A stretch of 64,000 bases of DNA from UBA4615 sp046046245 (GTDB lineage: Bacteria; Pseudomonadota; Gammaproteobacteria; Burkholderiales; Burkholderiaceae_E), in assembly GCA_046046245.1 (NCBI GenBank), contig JBJOKE010000022.1, positions 79,553 through 143,552 of the forward strand, given 5' to 3'. Positions 37,886 through 47,470 of this stretch are shown piece after piece. How positions within the stretch are numbered: position 1 is the first letter of the stretch; each line of letters begins with the position of its first letter. The translations under genes were made by a program, and so were the position numbers. The notes under the pieces are model-generated. The model saw only the letters and a program-made list of their open reading frames with translations. It had not been told where the DNA came from and made no database searches.

Positions 37886-38725
37886 TCACTCCGCAAGTGC
37901 CTCGCCGGCGAGCACGCGTCGCAGGAACGCGTCGCCGTGATCGGGCTTCGTGTAATGGCGGTAGGACTCGATGCCGAAGCGCTGGGTATCGAACGCGTAG
38001 AGCAGCTCGCCGATCGTGGACACCGTCGCGAACCCGTCGCCCGGCGTGGCCTTCAGCACGCGATCGCGCAGCGCGGCCGGCATCGTGACGAGCGTGACCA
38101 CGTAGGCGACGTATTCCTGCGCGTGGATCGGCGGCCGAGGCGCGACGAAGTTGCAGCCGGCGAGCGCGTGCGCGACCTCGTGCGCCGCGATCGCTCGCTG
38201 GAGTCCGGGCTGGATCGGGACGCCCAGCCACGTTCGTCGACGCTGGAACGCGGCGCGGTCGAGGATCACGACGCGGCCGCTCGAGGGCAGCCAGCACCCC
38301 GTGGCGCGCGGGCCGACCTCGGGCGGCAGGGCGGGCCGGACGTCGATGTCGATCCGCTCGAGCGTGCGCAGCCCGCGCGCTTCGAAGAACCGGAGCGCGG
38401 CCGCCGCGCCGTCGCAGACGGTGTCGGTGTCTCGCGGGTCGGTCGCGTCGATGCGGACCGCGGGGGCCGAGGGACACGGACGTCGCTCCGGGGACCGGAT
38501 GACGTCGGCCGGAGCGGCGACCGCCGCGGTGGGGACGGTCGCCGCGGCGCCCCCGGCCCGGGGGAGTTCCGAGGCGTCGTGTCTTGGCGCTGCGTCCGTG
38601 GCCGCAGGTCGAGGCGCGATGTCCGCGGACCCGAGCGCGCCGCCCCCCGCGAGCGCCAGGACCGTGGTCGCGACGAGCCGCACCCCGATGGCGACGATCG
38701 GGTCCGCCGCGGCGATCGGCTTCAC
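37886..38725 (-). CDS. Exported HExxH putative metallopeptidase-like protein, intact copy
   Basis: 279 residues from GTG 38725, which overlaps the stop of the upstream copy (GTGA), so the two were translationally coupled. The signal peptide is VGVRLVATTVLALAGGGALGSA-like, then an Ala/Pro spacer and a domain with CDGAAAALRFFEARGL, GCWLPSSGRVVILD, RAIAAHEVAHALAGCNF (HExxH), QEYVAYVVTLVTMP and a conserved tail RFGIESYRHY...FLRRVL. HExxH with a following Glu (QE-YVAYV) makes a gluzincin-like zinc site plausible; activity is untested. Cys pairs suggest a periplasmic location. Confidence 0.8.
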   Translation of the reverse strand: MKPIAAADPIVAIGVRLVATTVLALAGGGALGSADIAPRPAATDAAPRHDASELPRAGGAAATVPTAAVAAPADVIRSPERRPCPSAPAVRIDATDPRDTDTVCDGAAAALRFFEARGLRTLERIDIDVRPALPPEVGPRATGCWLPSSGRVVILDRAAFQRRRTWLGVPIQPGLQRAIAAHEVAHALAGCNFVAPRPPIHAQEYVAYVVTLVTMPAALRDRVLKATPGDGFATVSTIGELLYAFDTQRFGIESYRHYTKPDHGDAFLRRVLAGEALAE

Positions 38726-39399
38726 CGTACGGGGCGTTCGAGCATCCGGCCCTCGAGCACCGCCCGCAGCGTCGCCGTCGGATCGGCCTGCTTCAGCCAG
38801 TGCCGCCACGCGCGCGCGCCGAAACGCATCGGCTCGGCCGCGTAGTCGGCCTCGTCCGGCGGCGCGTCGTCGGACCAGGCCGGATCCGGATGGACCGAGA
38901 GGGCGTGCGCACGCAGCGCGGGATCCATGGTCGCGAACATCGTCACGTACGCGACTTACTCGCGTGCGACGAGGCTCGGGCGCGGCATCGCGAAGTGGCA
39001 GGCGGACACTGCGTGCAAGACCTCGTGCGCGGCGATCGCGCGGTGCATCGACCGGTCGATCGGGCGGCCCATCCAGCTGCCGAACCGCCGGAAGCCCGCG
39101 TGGTCGAGCAGGAGCACGAGGCGGCGTGCGGGGTCGTAGCAGCCGGCGGCGTCGGGGGCATAGCCTTCGGGCATCCGCGGGACGATCTCCACGTCGATGC
39201 GGTCCGGCGCCTCCAGCCCGTTAGCGCCGAGGAACGCGACCACCGCGGCGGCGCCCGCGCAGGTGTCGGCCAGATCCGCCGCGCCGCCGCCGCGAACGAC
39301 CAGCGGCGCGTCCGAACAGGTCGATTCACGACGGGCCGCGGCGCGTTCGCTCCGGGCGCGGGGTAGACTCGGCGCGAACGGTCCGCGAGCGATATCCAT
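38722..39399 (-). pseudogene. Second HExxH copy, broken by one nonsense codon
   Basis: Same family as the gene downstream (AIAAHEVLHAVSACHFAMPRPS, CYDPARRLVLLLDHAGF, tail MRFGARAWRHWLKQ...TLRAVLEGR). Where the intact copy has Gln-Glu-Tyr-Val-Ala-Tyr, this one reads Glu-TAA-Val-Ala-Tyr at 38956-38958 and the frame then continues unbroken for about 78 codons to its own stop at 38722. A single substitution of Tyr (TAC or TAT) to TAA explains it. The start at ATG 39399 is uncertain, because it lacks the signal peptide of the intact copy. Confidence 0.8.
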
Positions 39400-41251
39400 G
39401 GCCCCTGCGCGACGCAAGCCCCTGCCCGTCCTCGAGGCCGCACGCCCATCGTCTTCCGCCGCCACGCCCCTGCCGGCGTGGCGGATCCTGTTGAGCGATG
39501 CATCGCTCGAGACCCGCTGCGGCGACGCGGTCTTCGATCGCGGACTCGATCTGGCCGACGACGACATGGTCCGGATCGAGCGAAGCGAAGACGTGCCCCG
39601 CCCCTCGGTCGACGCCGTCGTCGAGGGGGGGTCGCGCTACCGCGTCCAGCTGTGGATCGACCAGGACCGTCTGCAGGGCGGCTGCAGCTGCCCGTATTAC
39701 GGGTCCAGTCCGCTGTGCAAGCACGCGGTCGCCACGGCGATCGTCTGGCGTCGGCGGATCGAAGCGGAGGACGATCGGCCCGCGACCGACCCGGGCGCAG
39801 GACGGTCGCGCGGGAGCAGGACGGCTGCGATCGTCGACGAACGCGCCGCGTTGCGCACGTTCCTCGCCTCGCTGCCGCCCGCCGCGCTCGTCGACCGACT
39901 GGTGTCGCTGGCGGACCGCGACGCGGAGATCGAGCGCGAATTGCGCGTCTGGCGCGAACTCGAACGCACCGACCTCTCGCGCGCGAGCGTCGCGCCACTG
40001 CTCGCGCGGATGCTCGCGCCGGGGCGCCGCTTCATCGAGCGGCCGCGGACCGTCGCATGGGCCACCCGGGCGCGACAGGCCGTGCCGTTGCTCGAACGTC
40101 TGACCGGACGGGACCCGGCGGCCGCGGTCGCGCTCGGCGTCCGGGCCCTGAGGCTGGGCTGGAAGGCGCTGGCGCAGGCCGACGATTCGAACGGCGAGAT
40201 GGGCGACGCGTGCGTCGCCATCGGCGCGACCTGGGTCGGTGCGTTGCGCGTCGCCGGTCCACGACCGGCGCGCTTCGGCGACGAGTATCTCGAGCTGCTG
40301 CTGGAGCAGCCGTTCGACTGCTTCGAGGCCGCGGAGGCCGAGGCGGCGATGGGCCCGGCGGCACTGGCGCGGTTCCGGGAGACCCTCGCCGACCGGTGGC
40401 GGGCCGCGCGCAGCGCCGCGATCGAGCGCAACAGGGCAGCGGCGGCGCGACGCAGGCCGAACGACTGGATGCCGCCGGTGCCGAGGGAGCACGACGGCGA
40501 GCTCTTCGGCCTGGAACAGCTGCACCTGCGCCAGCTGGCGGCCGAAGGCGACGTCGACGGCATCACCTCGGTGCTGCGCGCACGGCTCGACCATCCGTTC
40601 GACTGGAGCCGCCTCACCGCGCATCTCGTCGCGCACGGGCGCGATCGCGAGGCGCTCGCGAACGCGCGGCAGGCCTATGCGGCGTTCCCTGCGGACGCGC
40701 GGGTCCGCGAGGACCTCCGTCGGGCGCTGTCGCGGGACGGCGCCCATGACGAGCTGCTGCGGCTGTGCCGGGAGTGGTTCGACGCGGCGCCGACGATGGA
40801 GCGCTTCGTCGCGGTGACCGAGGCCTGCGGGGCGGCGGGCGTCGATCCGGAGACGGTGCGCGGCGCGCTGCTCGAACGGATGGCCGAGTCGGAGGCCCGG
40901 CGCGGAGCGGCCGTCCGCGACGTGACCGAGCGGGTCCGCCTCTTCATGCACGAGGCACGCTGGGAGGACGCCCTCGCGCTGGTGAAGGAGGCGGGCACCG
41001 GCTGTCGCACGGATGTGCTGCACGGTCTCGCCAGGGTCCTCGGCCCCGAGCGGCGCGAACAGGCGGTCGTGCTGCTGGAGCGCCTGCTCTCGAAGTCGAT
41101 GGAGCGGGCGTCGAGCCCGTATCGCGCCGAGCAGGCGCTGGTGCGGGAGATCCTCGAACGGCTCGACCCGGCCGCGCGGCCTGCGTGGCTGAACCGGGTG
41201 CGCGCGACCTGGGGCGCGAAGCGGCGGTTCATCGCCGACCTGCCCCGCTGA
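39398..41251 (+). CDS. SWIM zinc-finger protein
   Basis: 617 residues from ATG 39398. A SWIM motif at about residues 91-105 (CSCPYYGSSPLCKHAVA, CxC...CxH) follows a beta-rich start (SRYRVQLWIDQDRLQG). The rest is helical with TPR/HEAT-like repeats: repeated A-x-x-A-x-x-x-Y..FP patterns near HLVAHGRDREALANARQAYAAFP, then ARVREDLRR. SWIM domains bind DNA or proteins; in bacteria they often accompany Swi2/Snf2 helicases, none of which is here. The ATG lies in a CCATGG palindrome that is also the start of the divergent pseudogene. Confidence 0.88.
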   Translation: MAPARRKPLPVLEAARPSSSAATPLPAWRILLSDASLETRCGDAVFDRGLDLADDDMVRIERSEDVPRPSVDAVVEGGSRYRVQLWIDQDRLQGGCSCPYYGSSPLCKHAVATAIVWRRRIEAEDDRPATDPGAGRSRGSRTAAIVDERAALRTFLASLPPAALVDRLVSLADRDAEIERELRVWRELERTDLSRASVAPLLARMLAPGRRFIERPRTVAWATRARQAVPLLERLTGRDPAAAVALGVRALRLGWKALAQADDSNGEMGDACVAIGATWVGALRVAGPRPARFGDEYLELLLEQPFDCFEAAEAEAAMGPAALARFRETLADRWRAARSAAIERNRAAAARRRPNDWMPPVPREHDGELFGLEQLHLRQLAAEGDVDGITSVLRARLDHPFDWSRLTAHLVAHGRDREALANARQAYAAFPADARVREDLRRALSRDGAHDELLRLCREWFDAAPTMERFVAVTEACGAAGVDPETVRGALLERMAESEARRGAAVRDVTERVRLFMHEARWEDALALVKEAGTGCRTDVLHGLARVLGPERREQAVVLLERLLSKSMERASSPYRAEQALVREILERLDPAARPAWLNRVRATWGAKRRFIADLPR

Positions 41252-41263
41252 GGGGCCCGGGCG

Positions 41264-41512
41264 TCAGAGCGCGGAGACGCGCTCCAGCCACGCACGCGTG
41301 TCGGCCGAGAACCGAGCGAGTTCGTCGGGGGTGAGCAGTTCCATGCGGACGAAGGCCAGCAGAGGGTCCAGCGCGACGGATCGTCGAGGGGAGTCGAACG
41401 CGCGTGCCGCGAACGGGCGGTCGTCGGCGTCGCCGGACGCGAGCCGGCATGCGTCGGCGTGCGGCGCCGGCCCGCGCAGCCGCAGGGCCGCTCCGGCGCG
41501 CTCAGGGCCCAA
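41264..41512 (-). CDS. Small hypothetical protein, possibly a truncated remnant
   Basis: About 82 codons from a TTG at 41512; the true start is unclear. Codon-position bias is strong and the end LDPLLAFVRMELLTPDELARFSADTRAWLERVSAL looks helical and protein-like. No RBS is visible, and the sequence upstream is a scrap of the HExxH family in another frame, so the N-terminus was probably lost by rearrangement. Confidence 0.45.
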   Translation of the reverse strand: MGPERAGAALRLRGPAPHADACRLASGDADDRPFAARAFDSPRRSVALDPLLAFVRMELLTPDELARFSADTRAWLERVSAL

Positions 41513-41514
41513 TC

Positions 41515-41625
41515 CGGGCGGCCGAGCAGGCGCCCCTCGAGCACCGCCCGCGGCGTCGCCGCGGGACGGTTCTGGCGCGTCCGGTGGCGCCAGGCGCGCG
41601 CCCCGAAGCGCATCGGCACGGCGAG
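41515..41625 (-). pseudogene. C-terminal scrap of a third HExxH-family copy
   Basis: Translates as VPMRFGARAWRHRTRQN..AATPRAVLEGRLLGRP, matching the last 35 residues of the copy at 38722-39399 (MRFGARAWRHWLKQ..TATLRAVLEGR) at both protein and DNA level. Nothing of the HExxH domain remains. It is sandwiched between gdhA and the small hypothetical gene. Confidence 0.75.
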
Positions 41626-41680
41626 CCCCTGTCGGGCGGAGTGCGGAACGCCATGTCCCGAACCATCGGGACGGACCGAT

Positions 41681-42979
41681 TCAGGGATACAGCCCACGCT
41701 CGGCACGGGCGCTGAGGATCCGCTCGCAGGCCACGGCGAACGTGGCTGTACGCAGCGAGATGCGGTGTCGGTCGGCGCGGTCCCAGATGTTCTTCAGCGC
41801 ACCGACCATGATCCTGTCCAGGCGCAGGTTGATCTCCTCCTCGGTCCAGAAGAAGGAACTGAAGTCCTGCACCCATTCGAAGTAGCTGACCGTGACCCCG
41901 CCCGCGTTGCAGATGACGTCGGGCACGACCAGGATCCCGCGGTCGGCCAGGATGTCGTCGGCAGAGGCGAGTGTCGGGCCGTTGGCGCCCTCCAGGACGA
42001 GCCGCGCACGCAGGCGTCGTGCACGATCGGGGGTGATCTGCCCTTCGAGGGCCGCGGGAACGAGGATGTCGCAGTCCACGTCCCAGAACGCCTCGGCCTG
42101 CAGCGGCTCGGCACCCTCGAAGCCGGCCACGCCGCCGGTGGCGTCGACGTGACGCCGCAGGTCCGCGACGTCCAGCCCCCCGCCGCCGAAGACGGTCCCG
42201 GTGTGATCCTGGACCGCCACGAGGCGCGCGCCCGCCTGTCCGAAGAGTTCGGCCGCCGCCGCGCCGACGTTGCCGAAGCCCTGCACCGCCAGCCGTGCGC
42301 CTTCGAGCGGGAGGGCGATGCGCCGCGCCGCCTCGCGGCCGGTCACGAAGACCCCGCGCCCCGTCGACTTGGACCGCCCCAGCGAGCCGCCAAGCTCCAC
42401 GGGCTTGCCGGTGACCACGCCGGTGACCGTCGCGCCGACATTCATCGAGTACGTGTCCATCATCCACGCCATGATGCGGGGATCGGTGTTGACGTCGGGC
42501 GCGGGGATGTCCTGGTGCGGGCCGATGACGAGTCCGATCTCGCTGGTGTAGCGCCGGGTCAGCTTCTCGATCTCGCGCTCCGAGAGGCGTCCGGGGTCGA
42601 CGCGGATGCCCCCCTTGGCACCGCCGTAGGGCAGGTTGACCGCGGCGTTCTTGACGCTCATCCAGGCCGCGAGCGCCATCACCTCCTCCAGGGTCACCTC
42701 CGGGTGGTAGCGCACGCCGCCCTTGCCCGGACCGCGGGTGAGCGAATGCTGGACCCTGTACCCCTCGAAGTGCGCGATCGTGCCGTCGTCCATCTCGATC
42801 GGCACGTCCACGATCAGGGAACGCTTGGGACGCTTGAGCGTGTCGGCCCAGCGGCCCAGCGGACCGAGATAGGGCAGCACACGGTCCACCTGCGACAGGT
42901 AGGTTCCCCAGGGACTGTCGGGCGTGGGGTGGACGTAGGACAGGAGACCGGTCATGCCGGAGGCCTCGAGAGCATTCAT
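41681..42979 (-). CDS. gdhA: Glutamate dehydrogenase
   Basis: 432 residues. Glu/Leu/Phe/Val dehydrogenase signatures: TRGPGKGGVRYHPEVTLEEV, the catalytic Lys motif PYGGAKGGIRVDP, DIPAPDVNT (catalytic Asp), and a Rossmann domain with QGFGNVG. It interconverts glutamate and 2-oxoglutarate plus ammonia with NAD(P). Divergent from a LysR regulator and next to a glutamate-type ABC importer, it likely degrades imported glutamate. The coenzyme cannot be set from sequence alone. Confidence 0.94.
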   Translation of the reverse strand: MNALEASGMTGLLSYVHPTPDSPWGTYLSQVDRVLPYLGPLGRWADTLKRPKRSLIVDVPIEMDDGTIAHFEGYRVQHSLTRGPGKGGVRYHPEVTLEEVMALAAWMSVKNAAVNLPYGGAKGGIRVDPGRLSEREIEKLTRRYTSEIGLVIGPHQDIPAPDVNTDPRIMAWMMDTYSMNVGATVTGVVTGKPVELGGSLGRSKSTGRGVFVTGREAARRIALPLEGARLAVQGFGNVGAAAAELFGQAGARLVAVQDHTGTVFGGGGLDVADLRRHVDATGGVAGFEGAEPLQAEAFWDVDCDILVPAALEGQITPDRARRLRARLVLEGANGPTLASADDILADRGILVVPDVICNAGGVTVSYFEWVQDFSSFFWTEEEINLRLDRIMVGALKNIWDRADRHRISLRTATFAVACERILSARAERGLYP

Positions 42980-43087
42980 CGCGCAGCGCTGTGGGTGGAC
43001 GGGCCGCCAATCTAGGGGTTCGCGGCGCGAATGGGGCGGAGCGCGGCGCTCTCATGCGAGGTTTGCATCCACAGCGTCGTCGCCAGC

Positions 43088-43130
43088 GAACCTTCGGTAA
43101 CGCGCCGGTAACGCCCCTCCCCCGAGACTC
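43088..43130 (+). promoter_or_regulatory. Direct repeat site (TAACGC, 11-bp spacing) before LysR gene
   Basis: TAACGCG at 43098 and TAACGCC at 43109, exactly 11 bp apart, with a weaker GAAC copy at 43088. AGACTC (43125-43130) follows at the same distance as in the site before the NB-ARC/WD40 gene. It lies 49 bases before the LysR start. SARP/BTAD proteins bind direct repeats spaced 11 bp just upstream of the -10 element. Confidence 0.5.
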
Positions 43131-43178
43131 CCGCGATTCCGGCGATCTCGTCGGACAGTCGAGGCCGGGATCGAGACG

Positions 43179-44096
43179 ATGGAAACGAAGTGGCTGGAGG
43201 ATTTCGTCAGCCTCGCGGAAACGCGGAGCTTTTCCCGCAGTGCCCAACTGCGCCATGTGACCCAGCCGGCCTTCTCCAGACGCATCCAGGCACTCGAGGC
43301 CTGGGCGGGCACCAACCTGATCGACCGGAGCCGCTCGCCGACGCGCCTCACTTCTGCCGGCGAGACCCTCCACGCTCAGGCCCTCGAGCTGCTCCAGTGC
43401 CTGCAGGTCACGCGCAGCATGCTCCGGTCGTATCAGGTCACGAACCAGGATTCGATCGAGTTCGCCGTGCCCCACACGCTCGCGTTCACGTTCTTCCCGC
43501 ACTGGCTCATGGAGTTGCACCAGACCTTCGGTACGTTCAAGTCCAGGCTCACCGCGCTGAACGTGCATGACGCGGAGTTGCGCCTCACCGAGGGCGGCTG
43601 CGATCTCCTCGTGGCCTACCATCACGCGCACCAGCCGCTGCAGCTGCCTTCCGAGCGCTACGAGATGCTGCTTCTCTCGAACGAGATGCTGGCGCCGTAC
43701 TCCAAGGCAGGACCCGACGGGCTGCCGCTGTTCCGCATTCCGGGGCGGCCCCTGCAACCGACTCCGTTCCTCGCCTACTCGGTCGGCGCGTATCTGGCGG
43801 GGATAGTCGAGCTGATCGGCAAGCAGTCGGCCGAGTCCCTGCATCTGGACCCGGTCTACGAGACCGACATGGCCGAGGGGCTGAAGGCCATGGCACTCGA
43901 AGGCCACGGAGTCGCCTTCCTGCCGCTGAGTTCGGTGCGCGGCGATCTCAAGGCGGGCAGGCTCGTACTCGCCGCACCCTCGGGGTCCATGGCGGCCACG
44001 ATGGAGGTGCGCCTCTACCGCGAGCGCCCGGAGGCTGCTCGGCGCACCAAGCTCGCTGCCATCGCCCTCTGGGACTTCCTCGCGAAACGCTGCTGA
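43179..44096 (+). CDS. LysR-type regulator of gdhA/glt region
   Basis: 305 residues. The winged helix is at residues 1-60 (FSRSAQLRHVTQPAFSRRIQALEAW); the effector-binding domain has a Gln/Ser-rich ligand cleft. It sits between divergent gdhA (199-base gap) and the co-directional ABC genes (167-base gap), so it probably controls both. The site before it carries a BTAD-type repeat, suggesting a regulatory cascade from the regulator 4.6 kb downstream; that is inference. Confidence 0.92.
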   Translation: METKWLEDFVSLAETRSFSRSAQLRHVTQPAFSRRIQALEAWAGTNLIDRSRSPTRLTSAGETLHAQALELLQCLQVTRSMLRSYQVTNQDSIEFAVPHTLAFTFFPHWLMELHQTFGTFKSRLTALNVHDAELRLTEGGCDLLVAYHHAHQPLQLPSERYEMLLLSNEMLAPYSKAGPDGLPLFRIPGRPLQPTPFLAYSVGAYLAGIVELIGKQSAESLHLDPVYETDMAEGLKAMALEGHGVAFLPLSSVRGDLKAGRLVLAAPSGSMAATMEVRLYRERPEAARRTKLAAIALWDFLAKRC

Positions 44097-44108
44097 CTCG
44101 CCCACGAC

Positions 44109-44123
44109 ATGCAAGATGCGCAT
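44109..44123. promoter_or_regulatory. LysR box (T-N11-A) upstream of the ABC importer
   Basis: ATGC-AAGATGC-GCAT, a 4-bp dyad in the classic T-N11-A form, 140 bases before the substrate-binding protein start and just after the LysR gene. No experiment backs it. Confidence 0.4.
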
Positions 44124-44263
44124 GGGCACGAGCCTGAACGGCATTAGCCGCAGGCCCTAGGGGCCACTACATTACGGCCGCTGTCGGCGCGACGCCGGCA
44201 GCGCCTCGACATCGCGAATCGTTGCCGAGGTCCTTCCAAGACCGATCAGGAGACTCAGGGTTC

Positions 44264-45160
44264 ATGAAGACGCATCTCATCGCGCTGGGCGCGCTCATTC
44301 TCGCGGCGGCTGCAAGCGCTCAGGCCGACACGCTCGCGAAGATCCGACAGTCGGGCTCCGTCTCGATGGGTGTGCGCGAATCCTCCGGCGGACTGTCGTA
44401 CGCGATGGGCGACGGGAAGTACGGCGGCTTCCACGTGGAGCTGTGCGAGCGGGTCCTTGCCGATATCCGGACCTCCCTGCGCCTGCCGGCCCTGGACATC
44501 AGGTACCAGCCGGTGACGTCGCAGAATCGCATCCCCCTGCTGCAGAACGGCACCGTGGACATCGAGTGCGGATCCACGACGAACAACGCGGCCCGGCAGC
44601 GGGATGTCGCCTTCGCGAACACCACCTACGTCGAGGAAGTCCGCGTCGTGGTGAAGGCCGACTCCGGGATCGCTTCGCTCGCTCAGCTCAACGGACGCAA
44701 GGTCGCCACCACCACGGGAACGACATCCGTGCAGCTGCTCCGAAAGCACGAGCGGGCGAGCAGCATCAACTTCGACGAAGTCTTCGGCAAGGACCATGCC
44801 GAGAGCTTCCTCCTGCTGGAGACCGGTCGCGCCGATGCGTTCGTGATGGACGGACAGATCCTCGCTGCCAGCATCTCGCGATCGAAGAACCCCGCCGGAT
44901 ACCGTGTCCTCGCCGATGTGCTGGCTGTCGAACCGATCGCGATCATGGTGCGCAAGGACGATCCTTCCTTCAAGAAGGCGGTCGACGAAGGCCTCGCCGC
45001 GATGACGAAGTCCGGCGAGCTGAGCCGGATCTATGACAAGTGGTTCGTGCGGCCGATCCCTCCGGCCAACGTCGCGATCGGTCTGCCTGCCTCCGACGCC
45101 ACCCGGGATGCCTGGACGGCCCCCAACAGCAGGCCGGTGGAAGAGTTCGGCAAGCGATGA
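44264..45160 (+). CDS. gltI: Glutamate/aspartate-type ABC substrate-binding protein
   Basis: 298 residues from ATG 44264. The signal peptide ends ASAQA. Family 3 solute-binding protein: TLAKIRQSGSVSMGVRESSGGLSY, VELCERVLADI, RIPLLQNGTVDIECGSTTNNAARQRDVAFANTTYVEEVRVV and SGIASLAQLNGRKVATTTGTTSVQLL. This reads as GltI of acidic-amino-acid importers: the CGSTTN motif is characteristic. Leads the gltIJKL operon (118-base gap to gltJ). Confidence 0.93.
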   Translation: MKTHLIALGALILAAAASAQADTLAKIRQSGSVSMGVRESSGGLSYAMGDGKYGGFHVELCERVLADIRTSLRLPALDIRYQPVTSQNRIPLLQNGTVDIECGSTTNNAARQRDVAFANTTYVEEVRVVVKADSGIASLAQLNGRKVATTTGTTSVQLLRKHERASSINFDEVFGKDHAESFLLLETGRADAFVMDGQILAASISRSKNPAGYRVLADVLAVEPIAIMVRKDDPSFKKAVDEGLAAMTKSGELSRIYDKWFVRPIPPANVAIGLPASDATRDAWTAPNSRPVEEFGKR

Positions 45161-45278
45161 GACGGGCGGGCCTCGGCCCGCGGCCTCGGACGTTCAGAAT
45201 CCGGGCGGGCCCGCATTCGCGGCCCCGCTCGACCCGCGGGCGCGCTGCCACGGCGCGCGGCGAGTTGGGGGGTGAGTC

Positions 45279-46019
45279 TTGGCAGCGTGGGATTGGCTGG
45301 TGTTCTGCAACGACACCGTGAGCGGCGAACGTGTGACCAGTTGCTTCGGCGATGCCGGCACGGTCACCTATCTGCAGTGGATGCTCTCGGCCTGGGGATG
45401 GACGCTCTCGGTCGCGCTGTCTTCGCTGGTGGTCGCGCTCGTCACGGGTTCTCTGGTCGGCATCGCGCGTACCACCTCGAGTCGATGGTGGGTGGCCTTC
45501 GGCAACGCCTGGACGGAGTTGTTCCGGAACATCCCTCTGCTCGTCCAGATATTCCTCTGGTACCACGTCGTTCCCGCACTGATCCCCGCCCTGAAGGCGA
45601 TGCCGGGCTTCATGCTCGTCGTCTTCGCGCTGGGCTTCTTCACCAGTGCCCGGATCGCCGAACAGGTGCGCGCAGGCATCCAGAGTCTCCCCCGCGGTCA
45701 GCGATACGCGGGGTCGGCGCTGGGTTTCACTCCGGCGCAGACCTATCGCTACGTGCTGCTGCCGATGGCGTTCCGCATCGTGATCCCGCCCCTCACCAGC
45801 GAGTCGATGAACATCATCAAGAACTCTTCCGTGGCGTTCGCGGTCAGCATTCCCGAGCTGACGATGTTCGCGATGCAGGCACAGGAGGAGACGGCGCGCG
45901 GCGTCGAGATCTACCTGGCGGTCACAGGCCTCTACTTCCTGTCGGCGTTCGCGGTCAACCGGATTGCCGCGATGGTCGAGAGCCGCGTGCGCCTGCCGGG
46001 CGTCGTCGGCGCCAAGTGA
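45279..46019 (+). CDS. gltJ: Glutamate/aspartate ABC permease (GltJ)
   Basis: 246 residues from a TTG start at 45279, preceded by GGGGGGTGAG. It has five or more transmembrane helices and the His/Glu/Gln (HisMQ-type) permease signature: WTELFRNIPLLVQIFLWY and the EAA-like loop EQVRAGIQSLPRGQRYAGSALGF. Ends 14 bases before gltK. Confidence 0.92.
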   Translation: MAAWDWLVFCNDTVSGERVTSCFGDAGTVTYLQWMLSAWGWTLSVALSSLVVALVTGSLVGIARTTSSRWWVAFGNAWTELFRNIPLLVQIFLWYHVVPALIPALKAMPGFMLVVFALGFFTSARIAEQVRAGIQSLPRGQRYAGSALGFTPAQTYRYVLLPMAFRIVIPPLTSESMNIIKNSSVAFAVSIPELTMFAMQAQEETARGVEIYLAVTGLYFLSAFAVNRIAAMVESRVRLPGVVGAK

Positions 46020-46032
46020 GCGGAGGCGGATC

Positions 46033-46698
46033 ATGACTCTCGATTTCGCCTTCCTCGAGTGGGGCATGTTCACGAGCTTCGTCCTGCGGGGCTTGCTGTT
46101 CTCGATGCAGCTGACGCTGGTCGCGATGGTGGGTGGCATGGTGCTCGGCACCGTGCTTGCGCTGATGCGGCTCTCGGGCCGGCCCTGGCTAGCGATCCCG
46201 GCCGCGACCTACGTGAACACCCTGCGCAGCATCCCGCTCGTCATGGTCATCCTGTGGTTCTTCCTGCTGATCCCGCTGCTCATCGGCCGCCCGATGGGCG
46301 CGGAACTGTCCGCGCTGGTGACGTTCACGCTGTTCGAGGCAGCGTACTTCTCCGAGATCATGCGCGCCGGCATCCAGAGTGTGCCCAAGGGACAGGTCTA
46401 CGCGGGCTACGCGGTCGGGATGACCTACCCGCAGACGATGCGACTGGTGGTGCTGCCCCAGGCCTTCCGCAACATGCTGCCGGTGCTGCTCACCCAGACG
46501 GTGATCCTGTTCCAGGACACCTCGCTCGTGTACGCGATCGGTGCCTACGACATGCTGAAGGGTTTCGAGGTCGCGGGCAGGAACTTCAACCGGCCTGTCG
46601 AGATCTATCTGGTCGCGGCGGCCGCCTACTTCTGCATCTGCTTCGGGCTGTCGAGTCTCGTGAGAGCCCTTCAGGCTCGCATCCAAATCGTCCGTTGA
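46033..46698 (+). CDS. gltK: Glutamate/aspartate ABC permease (GltK)
   Basis: 221 residues from ATG 46033 (GGAGGCGG upstream). Second HisMQ-type permease: YVNTLRSIPLVMVILWFFLL and the EAA-like loop IMRAGIQSVPKGQVYAGYAVGM, about five transmembrane helices. It forms the channel together with GltJ. Confidence 0.92.
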   Translation: MTLDFAFLEWGMFTSFVLRGLLFSMQLTLVAMVGGMVLGTVLALMRLSGRPWLAIPAATYVNTLRSIPLVMVILWFFLLIPLLIGRPMGAELSALVTFTLFEAAYFSEIMRAGIQSVPKGQVYAGYAVGMTYPQTMRLVVLPQAFRNMLPVLLTQTVILFQDTSLVYAIGAYDMLKGFEVAGRNFNRPVEIYLVAAAAYFCICFGLSSLVRALQARIQIVR

Positions 46699-46735
46699 CC
46701 ATCGGCGACGCCTGGGGCGCCGCACAGGGGCATCC

Positions 46736-47470
<735 letters not shown>

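Noticed and set aside
38956..38958. TAA recoded as an amino acid in the HExxH copy
   Set aside because: No recoding system uses TAA in such hosts, and the intact paralogue with Tyr explains the site as a simple mutation.
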